Source: Candidatus Nitrospira allomarina (lineage in GTDB: Bacteria; Nitrospirota; Nitrospiria; Nitrospirales; UBA8639). From it: a DNA stretch of 64,000 nucleotides. The notes below the pieces were generated by a model. That model had not been told where the DNA came from, did no database searches, and worked only from the letters and a program-made list of their open reading frames with translations. A program made the translations under genes and the position numbers. Shown here piece by piece: positions 27,205 to 35,226 of the stretch. Where the stretch lies: positions 927,001 through 991,000 of the forward strand of contig NZ_CP116967.1 in assembly GCF_032050975.1 (NCBI RefSeq). The letters run 5' to 3'. Position 1 is the first letter of the stretch. Each line of letters starts with the position of its first letter.

Positions 27205-27390
27205 CTATAACTTTCGGAGGATGAGAAAACACGCCTCACGCATGCAGTAAAGGCCTACGACGTGTCCGGATGTTGTCAGAATTACGAAAGGAACTGGCTG
27301 CCAGGTTGCGTGACCGGATCTAAGGGCATACGCGAGGATTTCTTTGCAACAAGGAGCCATAAAATCCGCGAACATCCTTGCAGTAGGCAA
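27205..27390 (-). pseudogene. possible C-terminal remnant of a GT2 glycosyltransferase
   Basis: A 61-codon minus-strand frame in the 315-base gap between the Gfo/Idh/MocA gene and the CgeB-like gene. Its hydrophobic end PVPFVILTTSGHVVGLYC resembles the membrane tail of the local GT2 family (PVALVLTFWIHFLEINGML at 13030, and GEFIGYM-type tails elsewhere). There is no ribosome binding site. The similarity is weak and the frame may be fortuitous. Confidence 0.25.
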
Positions 27391-27437
27391 TGGACCAGCT
27401 TGTTAAACTACCCAGGCCAGCGTACTTCAATACCTTG

Positions 27438-28502
27438 CTATCCCTTGGCAACGGTAACTGCCTTTCCCGTGGCTGCAGACTCCAACGCAGCCAAGGCAAC
27501 AGCCAAGGCACGCCGTCCATCTTCTAAACCGCATTCGATTCGGCCACCCCCACGGACTGAGCCGATAAAATGTCGCCATTCTTCTATATAAGATCGGCGC
27601 CATTCTCCACCCTGCCGATTCGTGGCGATCGCTTCGGGGAATTCTTTAACAAACTTCCTCAAACTTCTAATTCGTGTTTGAATATTCCCCGAATTTTCGA
27701 ATGTGGTGGAAGTTTCCAACCCATCAAAACGATAAAAGTCAATTCCTAGTGCTCCATTTCGTCCATAAATCTCCATACTGTTCGTTTGAATTGCACATTC
27801 GGAAAAAGTCGCCGAAGCAAGGGCGCCGCAACCCAAGCGAGCGGTAACCGTCGCCGATTCATCCTCCCAGGTTCCCGACCGACTGTGTGCACTGATTTCC
27901 TCCACCTCTTCATCTAATACATACTTCCAGAGATCGAAATGATGCATTGCCATCTCAAGCAGAACGCCCCCGCCTGAATTTCGCCTCTTTCTCCATTCGG
28001 GGAGATCTTTATTGTAATTCGTCAACAGATTGCTGCGAACAACTTCAAGGGGTCCAACAGTACCTTGCTGAAACAAAATCCGGGCCTGTCGGGTTAACCG
28101 ATGCCAACGGGTATTAAAGCCCAACATGATTTGAAGAGGTAACCCTGCTGCCCGATCGATGAGTCGATCACATTCCTCAAGGGTCAAGCTCAATGGCTTC
28201 TCGATAAAGAGGTGCTTACCAGCATCCAATGCTGCCAGGGCGATCTCAACATGGAACTGCACCGGGGAACAAATGGCGATCGCCTCAATTGTCGGGTTCT
28301 CAAGCAAGGCTCTATAGTCAGAAACACACTGTTCTACCGCGAGTTGATGGGAGGCGCGATGAAGTGCCTCTGGATTGGGATCGGCTAACGCCACCACCTT
28401 TGCACCAGGCACAAATTGTAATGCGGGCAGGTGAAGCACCGTCGTGGCCCGCCCACAACCGACCATTCCTATTCTGACTGGCGGCTTTTCATCGGATTTC
28501 AT
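27438..28502 (-). CDS. Gfo/Idh/MocA-family NAD(P)-dependent oxidoreductase
   Basis: A 354-residue soluble dehydrogenase. The N-terminal Rossmann fold shows RIGMVGCGRATTVLHLPAL (G-x-G-x-x) and the family motif HLFIEKPLSLTLEECDRL, whose E-K-P is diagnostic. The C-terminal half carries GGGVLLEMAMHHFDLWKYVL with the His pair used in catalysis. Such enzymes oxidise or epimerise nucleotide sugars (for example 3-keto sugar formation) or reduce related substrates. GGAGG lies 4-8 bases before the ATG. It starts 17 bases after the GT2 gene at 28520-29524, so they are co-transcribed. It probably makes a modified sugar for this locus; the exact reaction is unknown. Confidence 0.9.
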   Translation of the reverse strand: MKSDEKPPVRIGMVGCGRATTVLHLPALQFVPGAKVVALADPNPEALHRASHQLAVEQCVSDYRALLENPTIEAIAICSPVQFHVEIALAALDAGKHLFIEKPLSLTLEECDRLIDRAAGLPLQIMLGFNTRWHRLTRQARILFQQGTVGPLEVVRSNLLTNYNKDLPEWRKRRNSGGGVLLEMAMHHFDLWKYVLDEEVEEISAHSRSGTWEDESATVTARLGCGALASATFSECAIQTNSMEIYGRNGALGIDFYRFDGLETSTTFENSGNIQTRIRSLRKFVKEFPEAIATNRQGGEWRRSYIEEWRHFIGSVRGGGRIECGLEDGRRALAVALAALESAATGKAVTVAKG

Positions 28503-28519
28503 ACATCCTCCACACTGTT

Positions 28520-29524
28520 TTAAAACCCCAGAATTTCCAATCGATCCTGCTCTCGAATGTGTTTGAACCGATCAACCTCAAATCTGGCTACCTTGTCCAG
28601 GGCATTTCCTGTTCCTAACGCATAGCCAGCCATTTGGCCCATTCCATCAATCACCAACCCAATTATCAAGGCAGGAAGACAGGACAGAAATCGAATCTTT
28701 AAGTCCTGAGAAGAGAGTCCCGTCCAAATCCGCCACAGCCGGACAATTGGAATAAGAGGCGACCCCAGAGCAAACATGAAGCGCCATGGCAGAGACTTTT
28801 GCCGGGCTCTGGCTCCGGCGAAGAGACGGCCATTATAGAACTGAGCTGGCACCCAGGAAGACCATAGAGAAAAATTCGTATGGGCGACACTCGCTGTCGA
28901 CTCCATATACAATCGATGCCCCTTTCCACGAAGATCCCAGTGGAGAACTGTCTCGGCTTCCATCATGGCATCCAATTGATCGCCATAGCCGAGCAAAATC
29001 TCTCGCTTGTAACTGGTATTATGCCCCGGCAAAAAATCAGCTTCCCTGGAAGGTGCAGGTGCCAGCCAGGGACCGTAGCCAATGAACAGATCTGCCCAAC
29101 TCACGGCAGTATTGGGATTGGCATTTCTGACCCCGGGTCCCACGGCAACCCAGGGGCCCTGATGGGAGGTAATAAAATTCTCCGCCCATTGCGGATCGGG
29201 AAAACAATGGTCTTCAGCTAATGCCACAATCGGGGCTGCCGCTTGACGAATTCCCGCAGCGTTTGCCTGTCCAATGGACTGAAATTTCTTGATCTCGACC
29301 ACCTGATAACAGGCAAACTCATTCAATTGATCCACCTCCAGGTTCAACTGCACCTTCGAAGGCGTCACGATTACTAGTTCCAATGACGAACGTGCGGTTT
29401 GAGACCGAAGATGCGAAACCGTTTTTCGGATGGTGCCATACCCCGCAGGAGTTGCCAGAATCACGGAAAGAAGCGGAGCCTTTCCCCGGTCCATATCACG
29501 TGTAGGAACTTGTTGGTCGTTCAC
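28520..29524 (-). CDS. GT2-family glycosyltransferase (EDH type)
   Basis: About 334 residues from GTG 29524, chosen because GAAGGTG lies about six bases upstream; the open frame extends to 29572. The sequence follows the paralogue at 19850 block by block: LLSVILATPAGYGTIRKTV, GQANAAGIRQAAAPIVALAEDHCFPDPQWAE, GHNTSYKREILLGYG and a tail GQMAGYALGTGNALDK. The D-x-D is again E-D-H. This shows that the EDH change is conserved in the local family and is not a random loss. Three family members (17913, 19850, 28520) sit within 12 kb on the same strand. Substrate unknown. Confidence 0.83.
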   Translation of the reverse strand: MNDQQVPTRDMDRGKAPLLSVILATPAGYGTIRKTVSHLRSQTARSSLELVIVTPSKVQLNLEVDQLNEFACYQVVEIKKFQSIGQANAAGIRQAAAPIVALAEDHCFPDPQWAENFITSHQGPWVAVGPGVRNANPNTAVSWADLFIGYGPWLAPAPSREADFLPGHNTSYKREILLGYGDQLDAMMEAETVLHWDLRGKGHRLYMESTASVAHTNFSLWSSWVPAQFYNGRLFAGARARQKSLPWRFMFALGSPLIPIVRLWRIWTGLSSQDLKIRFLSCLPALIIGLVIDGMGQMAGYALGTGNALDKVARFEVDRFKHIREQDRLEILGF

Positions 29525-29744
29525 TTTATTCACCTTCGCCTTTTTTTCATGAGCCTTTATAAAGGATACCACCCAAAACCGTTCTGAGCCCGAATGATCC
29601 CCTTCGCCTGTCTACAAGTATTCTTAATAATGGAAGTGTCAAAAAGTATCTCCGTGCCGTGCACGGGCAGACAGACGGTAAGTATCGGAGACCACCAACG
29701 GAGGACCACATCCCCTTAGCACACCGTCAAAATCCACGAGCCAT

Positions 29745-30989
29745 TCAAGCCAACCTCTTGGCAAAGTACGGTTGCGCCAGAGCCGCCACAAGAACACCGG
29801 GGACCCAACCCCGAGTATAGAGCTCTACCCCGGCGGCAACGAGCTTTCCACGGAGCGACGGGTGGGCAGCGGTTCGCTGAATCTCCTCAAAGCGTTGTCT
29901 CGCAAACGGTTCGGCAATTTTGCGCGGCGATACCTTCCGGAGCCTCGCCTCCTTCAGCAACCAGGCGACTCGATCGCCGAGATAACGTTCCATGGTCGAG
30001 ATGATCTGCTCCCTTTTCATCGAGGCGAAGGCCATCGTACTACCGAGTATCCCGCCACAGTTTGCGACGAAATCGGGAAGATACACCAATCCCCGTTCAA
30101 ACAGAATTTTCTCGGCTTCGGCCGTCACTGGGTTGTTGGCTCCGGGGCAGATAATGCGCGCGAGCACACGATGAGCATTGTCAGCATGGAGACTGTGATG
30201 GGTCGCACAAGGGCAGAACAGATCCACTGGCAATTCCAACAATTCAGCGCAGGAAATACGTTCGGCATCGGCATAATAATCCACCACGCGGCTGCCGACC
30301 CGGTCGGCGAGTTGGTTGAGCTGTTTCACATTCAGACCATGCGGGTTCGTAATCGCTCCCCTCTCGGTGGAGATTGCCACCACCTTGACATTGGCTTCGT
30401 CCAACAGGCTGGCCAAGGCACTCCCCACCTTGCCGAAGCCTTCAATGGCTACCGTACAGCGAGGGAGCGTCAGGCCCAAATGCTGGATCGCCCGTTTGGC
30501 ACTGATGAACACGGTCGCCGCCGTGTACTGACCCGATTGCGTGTCGCGCAATTCCCGCCTTTTGAGCTTCACTCCAACCGCATCGAGCATCGCGCGGATG
30601 TCTGTGTCATCCGTACCCATATCAGGGCCCGGAATAAAGATGCGGTGGATCAGAAGCGGAGCAATCGCTCGCCCAAACGCTTCCAAGTGCTGCCGACGTT
30701 CTGCGAGCGGAGCCTCCGGGTTGAACCTTACGCCTGCTTTCGCGCCACCTTGTGGTTGTCTTAAGAATCCGCACTTGAGTGTCATGGTACGGGCCAGACC
30801 ACGCACTTCTGCTTCGCTCACATCGGTAGACATGCGAAGCCCCCCTCGCGAGATGCCACATACGGTCGAGTCAACGACGACGCACCCCATGACTTCTGAA
30901 CCTCGAGCAACCGTGCAGACAAGTTGGTTGTCATCCCTCAACTCCCGATGCACATCCACGCAGTCACCTACCCTGAGTAAAGAGGCCAT
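29745..30989 (-). CDS. Glu/Leu/Phe/Val dehydrogenase family protein
   Basis: A 414-residue soluble dehydrogenase. The catalytic domain has MTLKCGFLRQPQGGAKAGVR, corresponding to the Lys-containing substrate pocket of glutamate/leucine dehydrogenases (here GGAKAG where most have GGAKGG), and IFIPGPDMGTDD with the catalytic Asp. The Rossmann half has VAIEGFGKVGSALASLLDE. These enzymes interconvert amino acids and 2-oxo acids with NAD(P)H and ammonia. AAGGGA precedes the ATG. It is flanked by glycan genes with gaps over 200 bases, so it may be an independent unit. It may supply an amino-acid precursor to the ligase/FemAB-type decoration genes next door (inference). Exact substrate unknown. Confidence 0.85.
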   Translation of the reverse strand: MASLLRVGDCVDVHRELRDDNQLVCTVARGSEVMGCVVVDSTVCGISRGGLRMSTDVSEAEVRGLARTMTLKCGFLRQPQGGAKAGVRFNPEAPLAERRQHLEAFGRAIAPLLIHRIFIPGPDMGTDDTDIRAMLDAVGVKLKRRELRDTQSGQYTAATVFISAKRAIQHLGLTLPRCTVAIEGFGKVGSALASLLDEANVKVVAISTERGAITNPHGLNVKQLNQLADRVGSRVVDYYADAERISCAELLELPVDLFCPCATHHSLHADNAHRVLARIICPGANNPVTAEAEKILFERGLVYLPDFVANCGGILGSTMAFASMKREQIISTMERYLGDRVAWLLKEARLRKVSPRKIAEPFARQRFEEIQRTAAHPSLRGKLVAAGVELYTRGWVPGVLVAALAQPYFAKRLA

Positions 30990-31227
30990 CGAGAATCCCT
31001 TTCAAGACTTCAATACTCGAACAACCATGAAGTGGCCGATGAGATAGCATGCGGGATATCTTGATAGGTGCAAAAAACCTGCTCACGCAAGAACCGGTTG
31101 TCGTTTCTTGCCCGAGGCTTATGAAATAAATTCCAAACTTCATGTTCTTAAAAAATCATCAAAGATCCGACATTGGTTTTAGAGGATCTTCTCACAGATA
31201 CCCAATATCGCCGGACACGATTGCTGT

Positions 31228-31974
31228 CTAGGGCTTTTTTGCATTGAGGAATAACAGCTCCCAATTCATGCGACACGCGTTGCTGTCGAGATCATGGCCC
31301 AGGTGCTTTCGGATACCCTCTACTACCTGAGCAGAGTCTGCTTTATCGATCCCGAACAACAGTTGAGAAAATCGTCCCATGGCCTGGGGAGAGTCAAACT
31401 CCCAGTGAAAGGGGATCAACGAAGACTCCCTCACAGTAAATCCCCATCGTTCAATCTCATCTTGAGTTTCGGCGGAGATATAAGTGCCTTTGTGTCCCAT
31501 TGTACTGTGTTCGTTGACAAAACCGTCCAGAAATTCGGAAACGGCCGAACCCGCTTGTACGTCAGCAATGGTAAGCGTCCCGCCCTTTCTTAACATTCGA
31601 TACGCTTCTGAGAAGAACCGGGTTTTTTCATCGACATGGTGCAAGGCCGCGAGGCTGATAATTTTATCCACCGCCCCGGTCTCGACAGGAATATCCTCAA
31701 GAGTTGAGAGCAACACGTGGAGGGCGCCATTCGCTCTGCAGAGAGCGGCAAACACCTCTGAGGTTTCGATATGGCAAAGAGCCGTGGCCCGATCCACATA
31801 GTGCCTTAAGTACCCACCGCCGGAAGGAATATCACAAACGATATCTCCGTCTTTCATGTCGGCCATACGAACGATATGAAGAAATTCTTCTGCACGAGCA
31901 TTGGGGTACCGGATCATTGCCTGATGATATAGATGGCCTCGTTTTTTGAAAATTGCGCGATATTCCGAAAACAT
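31228..31974 (-). CDS. class I SAM-dependent methyltransferase
   Basis: A 248-residue methyltransferase when started at ATG 31974, which has GAGGTG six bases upstream and lies 4 bases after the stop of the preceding reading frame. The SAM motif I is VCDIPSGGGYLRHYVD, motif II/III includes CHIETSEVFAALC, and the post-I region LAALHHVDEKTRFFSEAYRMLRKGGTL is the classic Methyltransf_11 pattern. It is intact. A decayed second copy lies at 33481-33842, next to the ligase gene. The target is unknown; sugar, lipid or small-acid methylation would suit the neighbours. Confidence 0.85.
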   Translation of the reverse strand: MFSEYRAIFKKRGHLYHQAMIRYPNARAEEFLHIVRMADMKDGDIVCDIPSGGGYLRHYVDRATALCHIETSEVFAALCRANGALHVLLSTLEDIPVETGAVDKIISLAALHHVDEKTRFFSEAYRMLRKGGTLTIADVQAGSAVSEFLDGFVNEHSTMGHKGTYISAETQDEIERWGFTVRESSLIPFHWEFDSPQAMGRFSQLLFGIDKADSAQVVEGIRKHLGHDLDSNACRMNWELLFLNAKKP

Positions 31975-31978
31975 GTAA

Positions 31979-33284
31979 TCACCTCGTAATCTTTTTGCCC
32001 ACCTCGGGATTCCCATGCGATTTTGACGATGTCCGCTGATTCCCCCCTAACGTAGAAAGAATCTGTTCAAAATCGCAGAACTCCGTCCCGCCAACAGGAG
32101 ATATCGCGCCTCTATTCTGGCTGGGAAGCGCACCCATCTCCTGTGAACCACATCCGGTTGGCACCGCCACAAAGAGTCGCTGCAGCCCTGCGATCCACAA
32201 CGAGCGATGCATCATAGACGCTTGGTCCTCGTGGGCTATGCCATTGAGCCTGAGAGCAGTCAGCCCCGCCAGGTGACCGTGGTTCTTGAAAATTAACGGC
32301 ACATCAGCAAGAAATTCGAGGACCTGCTCATTCGGTCGCTCCCACCGGATCAGGTAATCATAGGGAGTCTGGTTTTCATCCATGAGCTGGACTCCCCACT
32401 TCCTCTTGAAGCGAAGAAGTCCGTCATTGAGAATCGGCGGAGTGCCACCGAAGTCAATGCTTGCACATCTACTCTCTTGGGCGCACTTAATTTCAAAAAT
32501 GTAGAGTGCCGCAAGGGCACCCCTGTTTCATCAGCGTGAGATCCCCCCCTGCTGTTCCCAAAGCCACTCCACGGAAGACCTCACCTTCCTGCTCAAACAA
32601 CGCCGCGGCAATGCGATGGTCGCCCCGCCGCAGCCAGATGAGTCCCCCACGACGAAACTTTCGACGGAGCTGATGCACGTTATGGATCACGGCGAACTCT
32701 CCGTGCCGCTTCTGGACGAAAGGAAGATACATTGATGAGTAAAACGTTTCGCAGTCTGCCTCCCTATGTGAGACCTCCATCGTGAAACCCTCACGCCGGA
32801 GGGTAACCAAATCTTCCTTTACGCTGCGGCTGGCACGTGCAAGCTTGTCAAAATCGACCGGCAGTACAAGTCGGCAGCCGATGCTTTCGGGAACCACAAG
32901 GTAACCGTCTTCAAAAAAGAGGCGGGCAGAGACACGATCGACGCGCGCAACAATAAGGTCCGTATCGACAGCCAAACGTTTTAGGAACGAAGGAAGGGAC
33001 CATACAGGCACGGCTCCAACGACCTCTCGCCGAGGCGCACATGCAAAGAAGCGACGCGGCAGGTAATCGGCCCAGGGTTGAAGGCCTGCCACTACGATGT
33101 TTCCCGATCGCTCGGAATGTCTGGTTCGCCCTCGCAGAATAGCGACAGGTACGCGAAGCGCAACCCATGGCAAGACCCACGGGGCACATCTCTTGGCTGC
33201 ATGGTCCAGGCCGGCTGGCGCATGCTCATAGAGCCACCACGCCCAGTCGTTGAAGCGGGGAATTTTCTGATTAGCCATGCCCAT
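31979..33284 (-). pseudogene. FemAB/GNAT-like acyltransferase, frameshifted at a C4 (G4) tract
   Basis: The gene appears as two frames: 32493-33284 (N-terminal part, start at ATG 33284 with GGGAG six bases upstream) and a frame continuing to 31979. The intact homologue at 37344-38552 aligns through both. The first frame ends LTLMKQGCPCG; the second gives ALAALYIFEIK, DGLLRFKRKWG, PYDYLIRWERPNE and SLWIAGLQRLF, matching AALYYYSIQH, DGLLRYKRKWG, SYFDLLIRWNS and SLWIEGLHRLY. One missing G in the run at 32520-32523 (C on the + strand) restores a single frame. The intact family transfers acyl or aminoacyl groups (FemAB/GNAT fold). Co-directional with the methyltransferase at 31228. Sequencing error or true pseudogene. 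Confidence 0.85.
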
Positions 33285-33480
33285 TTCCAACTCCCAGAGA
33301 CTCATTACGCCGATGACCAACCTCAAGCAAACAAGGGCGACGTCACCGGCGTTCCTGTTCTAAAAGCCAAAAATGATGCCCGGTGCATTTTTTTGGATTT
33401 TCAACCAAACACTACCTAGGGCATCTCGGTTATTGGTAATGGGTGGATGACCGGAGCAACTCATCCGCTCGTCAATCGGT

Positions 33481-33842
33481 AAGATGCCTCCGTTTCCTGA
33501 CGTTCGATACGTCTCGGAACAAACCGTTCTTTCTCATCGAGATGGTACAACGCAACAGTGTTGAAATATTTCACAGAGATCAGCACACACTTCGGACGTT
33601 TGGATATGAATGAGAGCCGCCGCTGGATCGAAAAAGCTCCTCAGGTACCCATCACCCGATGAGGTATCCCAAAGAATCCCTTCTGTCCTTTCCGGCGGCC
33701 TATGCGGACAACATGACCAGACTTTTCAATACGAGCCTGTGGAGACATTGTCATCGCTTGATAATTAGGATATCCGGATTCCTTGGAAATGTCATGATAG
33801 GTTGCAAGCAAAAGTCACCTGGTTTTCCATATCCCCCGCCCT
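33481..33842 (-). pseudogene. decayed duplicate of the methyltransferase at 31228
   Basis: No open gene, but minus-strand frames align almost without gaps to the intact methyltransferase. They give YHDISKESGYPNYQAM against YRAIFKKRGHLYHQAM; VVRIGRRKGQKGFFGIPHR against IVRMADMKDGDIVCDIPSG; GYLRSFFDPAAALIHIQTSE against GYLRHYVDRATALCHIETSE; and VALYHLDEKERF against AALHHVDEKTRF. Frame changes occur near 33660 and 33575. The SAM motif residues are degraded and the C-terminal third is absent. It lies 7 bases downstream of the stop of the ligase gene at 33850. A clear gene remnant from duplication. Confidence 0.8.
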
Positions 33843-33849
33843 ATGAGAA

Positions 33850-35226
33850 TTAGCGGTCGTCGTTGACTACAGGAGAAACCATTTTTTGATCCGGCCACGC
33901 AAATGCGTCATAAGCCGATCGAATATGAGAACGATATACGCGAAATTTCCCGTTTGCCTCCCTCGGGATTGTGTCCACCAACACTACCTGGAACTGCACG
34001 TCCGACCCCAGCAACGCCATCACCGGTTGAACCAACGCTGCCATCTCCTGGGCTGAGGGTGTATGAAACGGGACGACTTTCATCATGATGAATTGCAAGC
34101 GTTCCTGGGTCACCTGAAACTCTCGAATCCAGGGGACCTTTCTGATACCCAACTCATAGGGATGGACAACCCTGTCGCCGGGAAGGACGAAATAATCGAT
34201 CATACGTCCCTGGATTGATCGAATCGTCGAAAACGGTTGTCCGCATCCACAGGTTTGGCTTCCCTTTGTGACGACATCGCCAAGTTGGTATCGGATCAGC
34301 GGCATCGCAAACGAATGCAAATCGGTTCCAACAAGCTCTCCCCTCTCTCCTTCACCCGCCGGAGCCCCATCCCGCAGTACTTCGATAATTAAGCCATCGT
34401 CACATGAGTGATATTCCCCGGTTGTTGGGCATTCCCAGGCCAGAAGGTAAAATTCGATACTTCCATACGTTTCATAGACTGGCGCGGAAAACCCGTCCTG
34501 AATCTGTTGGCGCATGAGTGGTGTCAAAACTTCTCCACCGGGATTCACAAAGTGGAGTCGAAGGGACCGTAGTACGTCGCAATTCACAGTCTGCGCTATC
34601 CTGGCCAACACGCCGGGATACCCCCCCACGACGGTAGGTTTAAATTCCTGCAGAGCCTGGACAATGTCCTCCGGTGGCTGCAGGGCATCAATAACCTTTC
34701 GCCGGGCCATCCCGAGGGTGTCCAGGATACGCTTGGTGAGCTGGTCCTGTCGTTGGATATTCCAGTTCCCCATCACATAACAAATCTTGTCGCTCGCGCG
34801 GAGGCCCAACGCATGGAGCGCACGCCACCGAAAGGCCCCATGAAGACGTTCCTCCAGCCAAGTGCGGCGCACAATAAATGGTCGCCCGGAGGACCCGCTG
34901 GAGGCGCGGGTGATCAAAGACCCCGGGTCCACATTCCGAGCGATGATTTCATCGACCGGCAAGGCTTGCAAATCACTCCTGGAGGTGATGGGCACGGCCC
35001 CCAGATCCTCGACCGTCCGGATATCCTGGGGTTTCAGTCCATGTCGATCAAAGAGCTCACGGTAATAGGGCACATGGCGATAGGCATGTGCGACCAACCG
35101 GCAAACTCGCTCGTTTTGAAAGGCCACAAGCTGCTCCCGTCCGACATGCGGATGGCGAAGCATGGAATAGAGCGTGGACACAGGATTGGAGGTCAACACA
35201 CTCGTGCATCTCACGACGGACGGCAC
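33850..35226 (-). CDS. CapK/PaaK-like AMP-forming ligase, copy 1
   Basis: A 458-residue member of the phenylacetate-CoA-ligase/CapK branch of the ANL adenylate-forming superfamily, which activates a carboxylic acid as acyl-AMP. Visible signatures are: N-terminal YRHVPYYRELFDRHG; the P-loop-like RASSGSSGRPF; VVGGYPGVLARIA; YETYGSIEFYLLAWEC; PLIRYQLGDVV; a CGCG metal site; and the C-terminal Lys loop REANGKFRVYRS. All core residues for adenylation appear intact. It overlaps the upstream AsnB gene by 16 bases, so coupling is likely. CapK-type proteins occur in capsule and exopolysaccharide loci but their substrates are mostly unknown. Confidence 0.87.
   Translation of the reverse strand: MPSVVRCTSVLTSNPVSTLYSMLRHPHVGREQLVAFQNERVCRLVAHAYRHVPYYRELFDRHGLKPQDIRTVEDLGAVPITSRSDLQALPVDEIIARNVDPGSLITRASSGSSGRPFIVRRTWLEERLHGAFRWRALHALGLRASDKICYVMGNWNIQRQDQLTKRILDTLGMARRKVIDALQPPEDIVQALQEFKPTVVGGYPGVLARIAQTVNCDVLRSLRLHFVNPGGEVLTPLMRQQIQDGFSAPVYETYGSIEFYLLAWECPTTGEYHSCDDGLIIEVLRDGAPAGEGERGELVGTDLHSFAMPLIRYQLGDVVTKGSQTCGCGQPFSTIRSIQGRMIDYFVLPGDRVVHPYELGIRKVPWIREFQVTQERLQFIMMKVVPFHTPSAQEMAALVQPVMALLGSDVQFQVVLVDTIPREANGKFRVYRSHIRSAYDAFAWPDQKMVSPVVNDDR

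Noticed and set aside
29772-30764. Long (330-codon) plus-strand open frame opposite the dehydrogenase gene
   Set aside because: It is antisense to a gene with clear GDH-family motifs and itself has no recognisable domain, so it is a shadow caused by codon bias.
32520-32523. Phase-variable homopolymer switching in the FemAB-like gene
   Set aside because: The run is only four bases, too short for efficient slipped-strand switching; error or ordinary frameshift is more likely.
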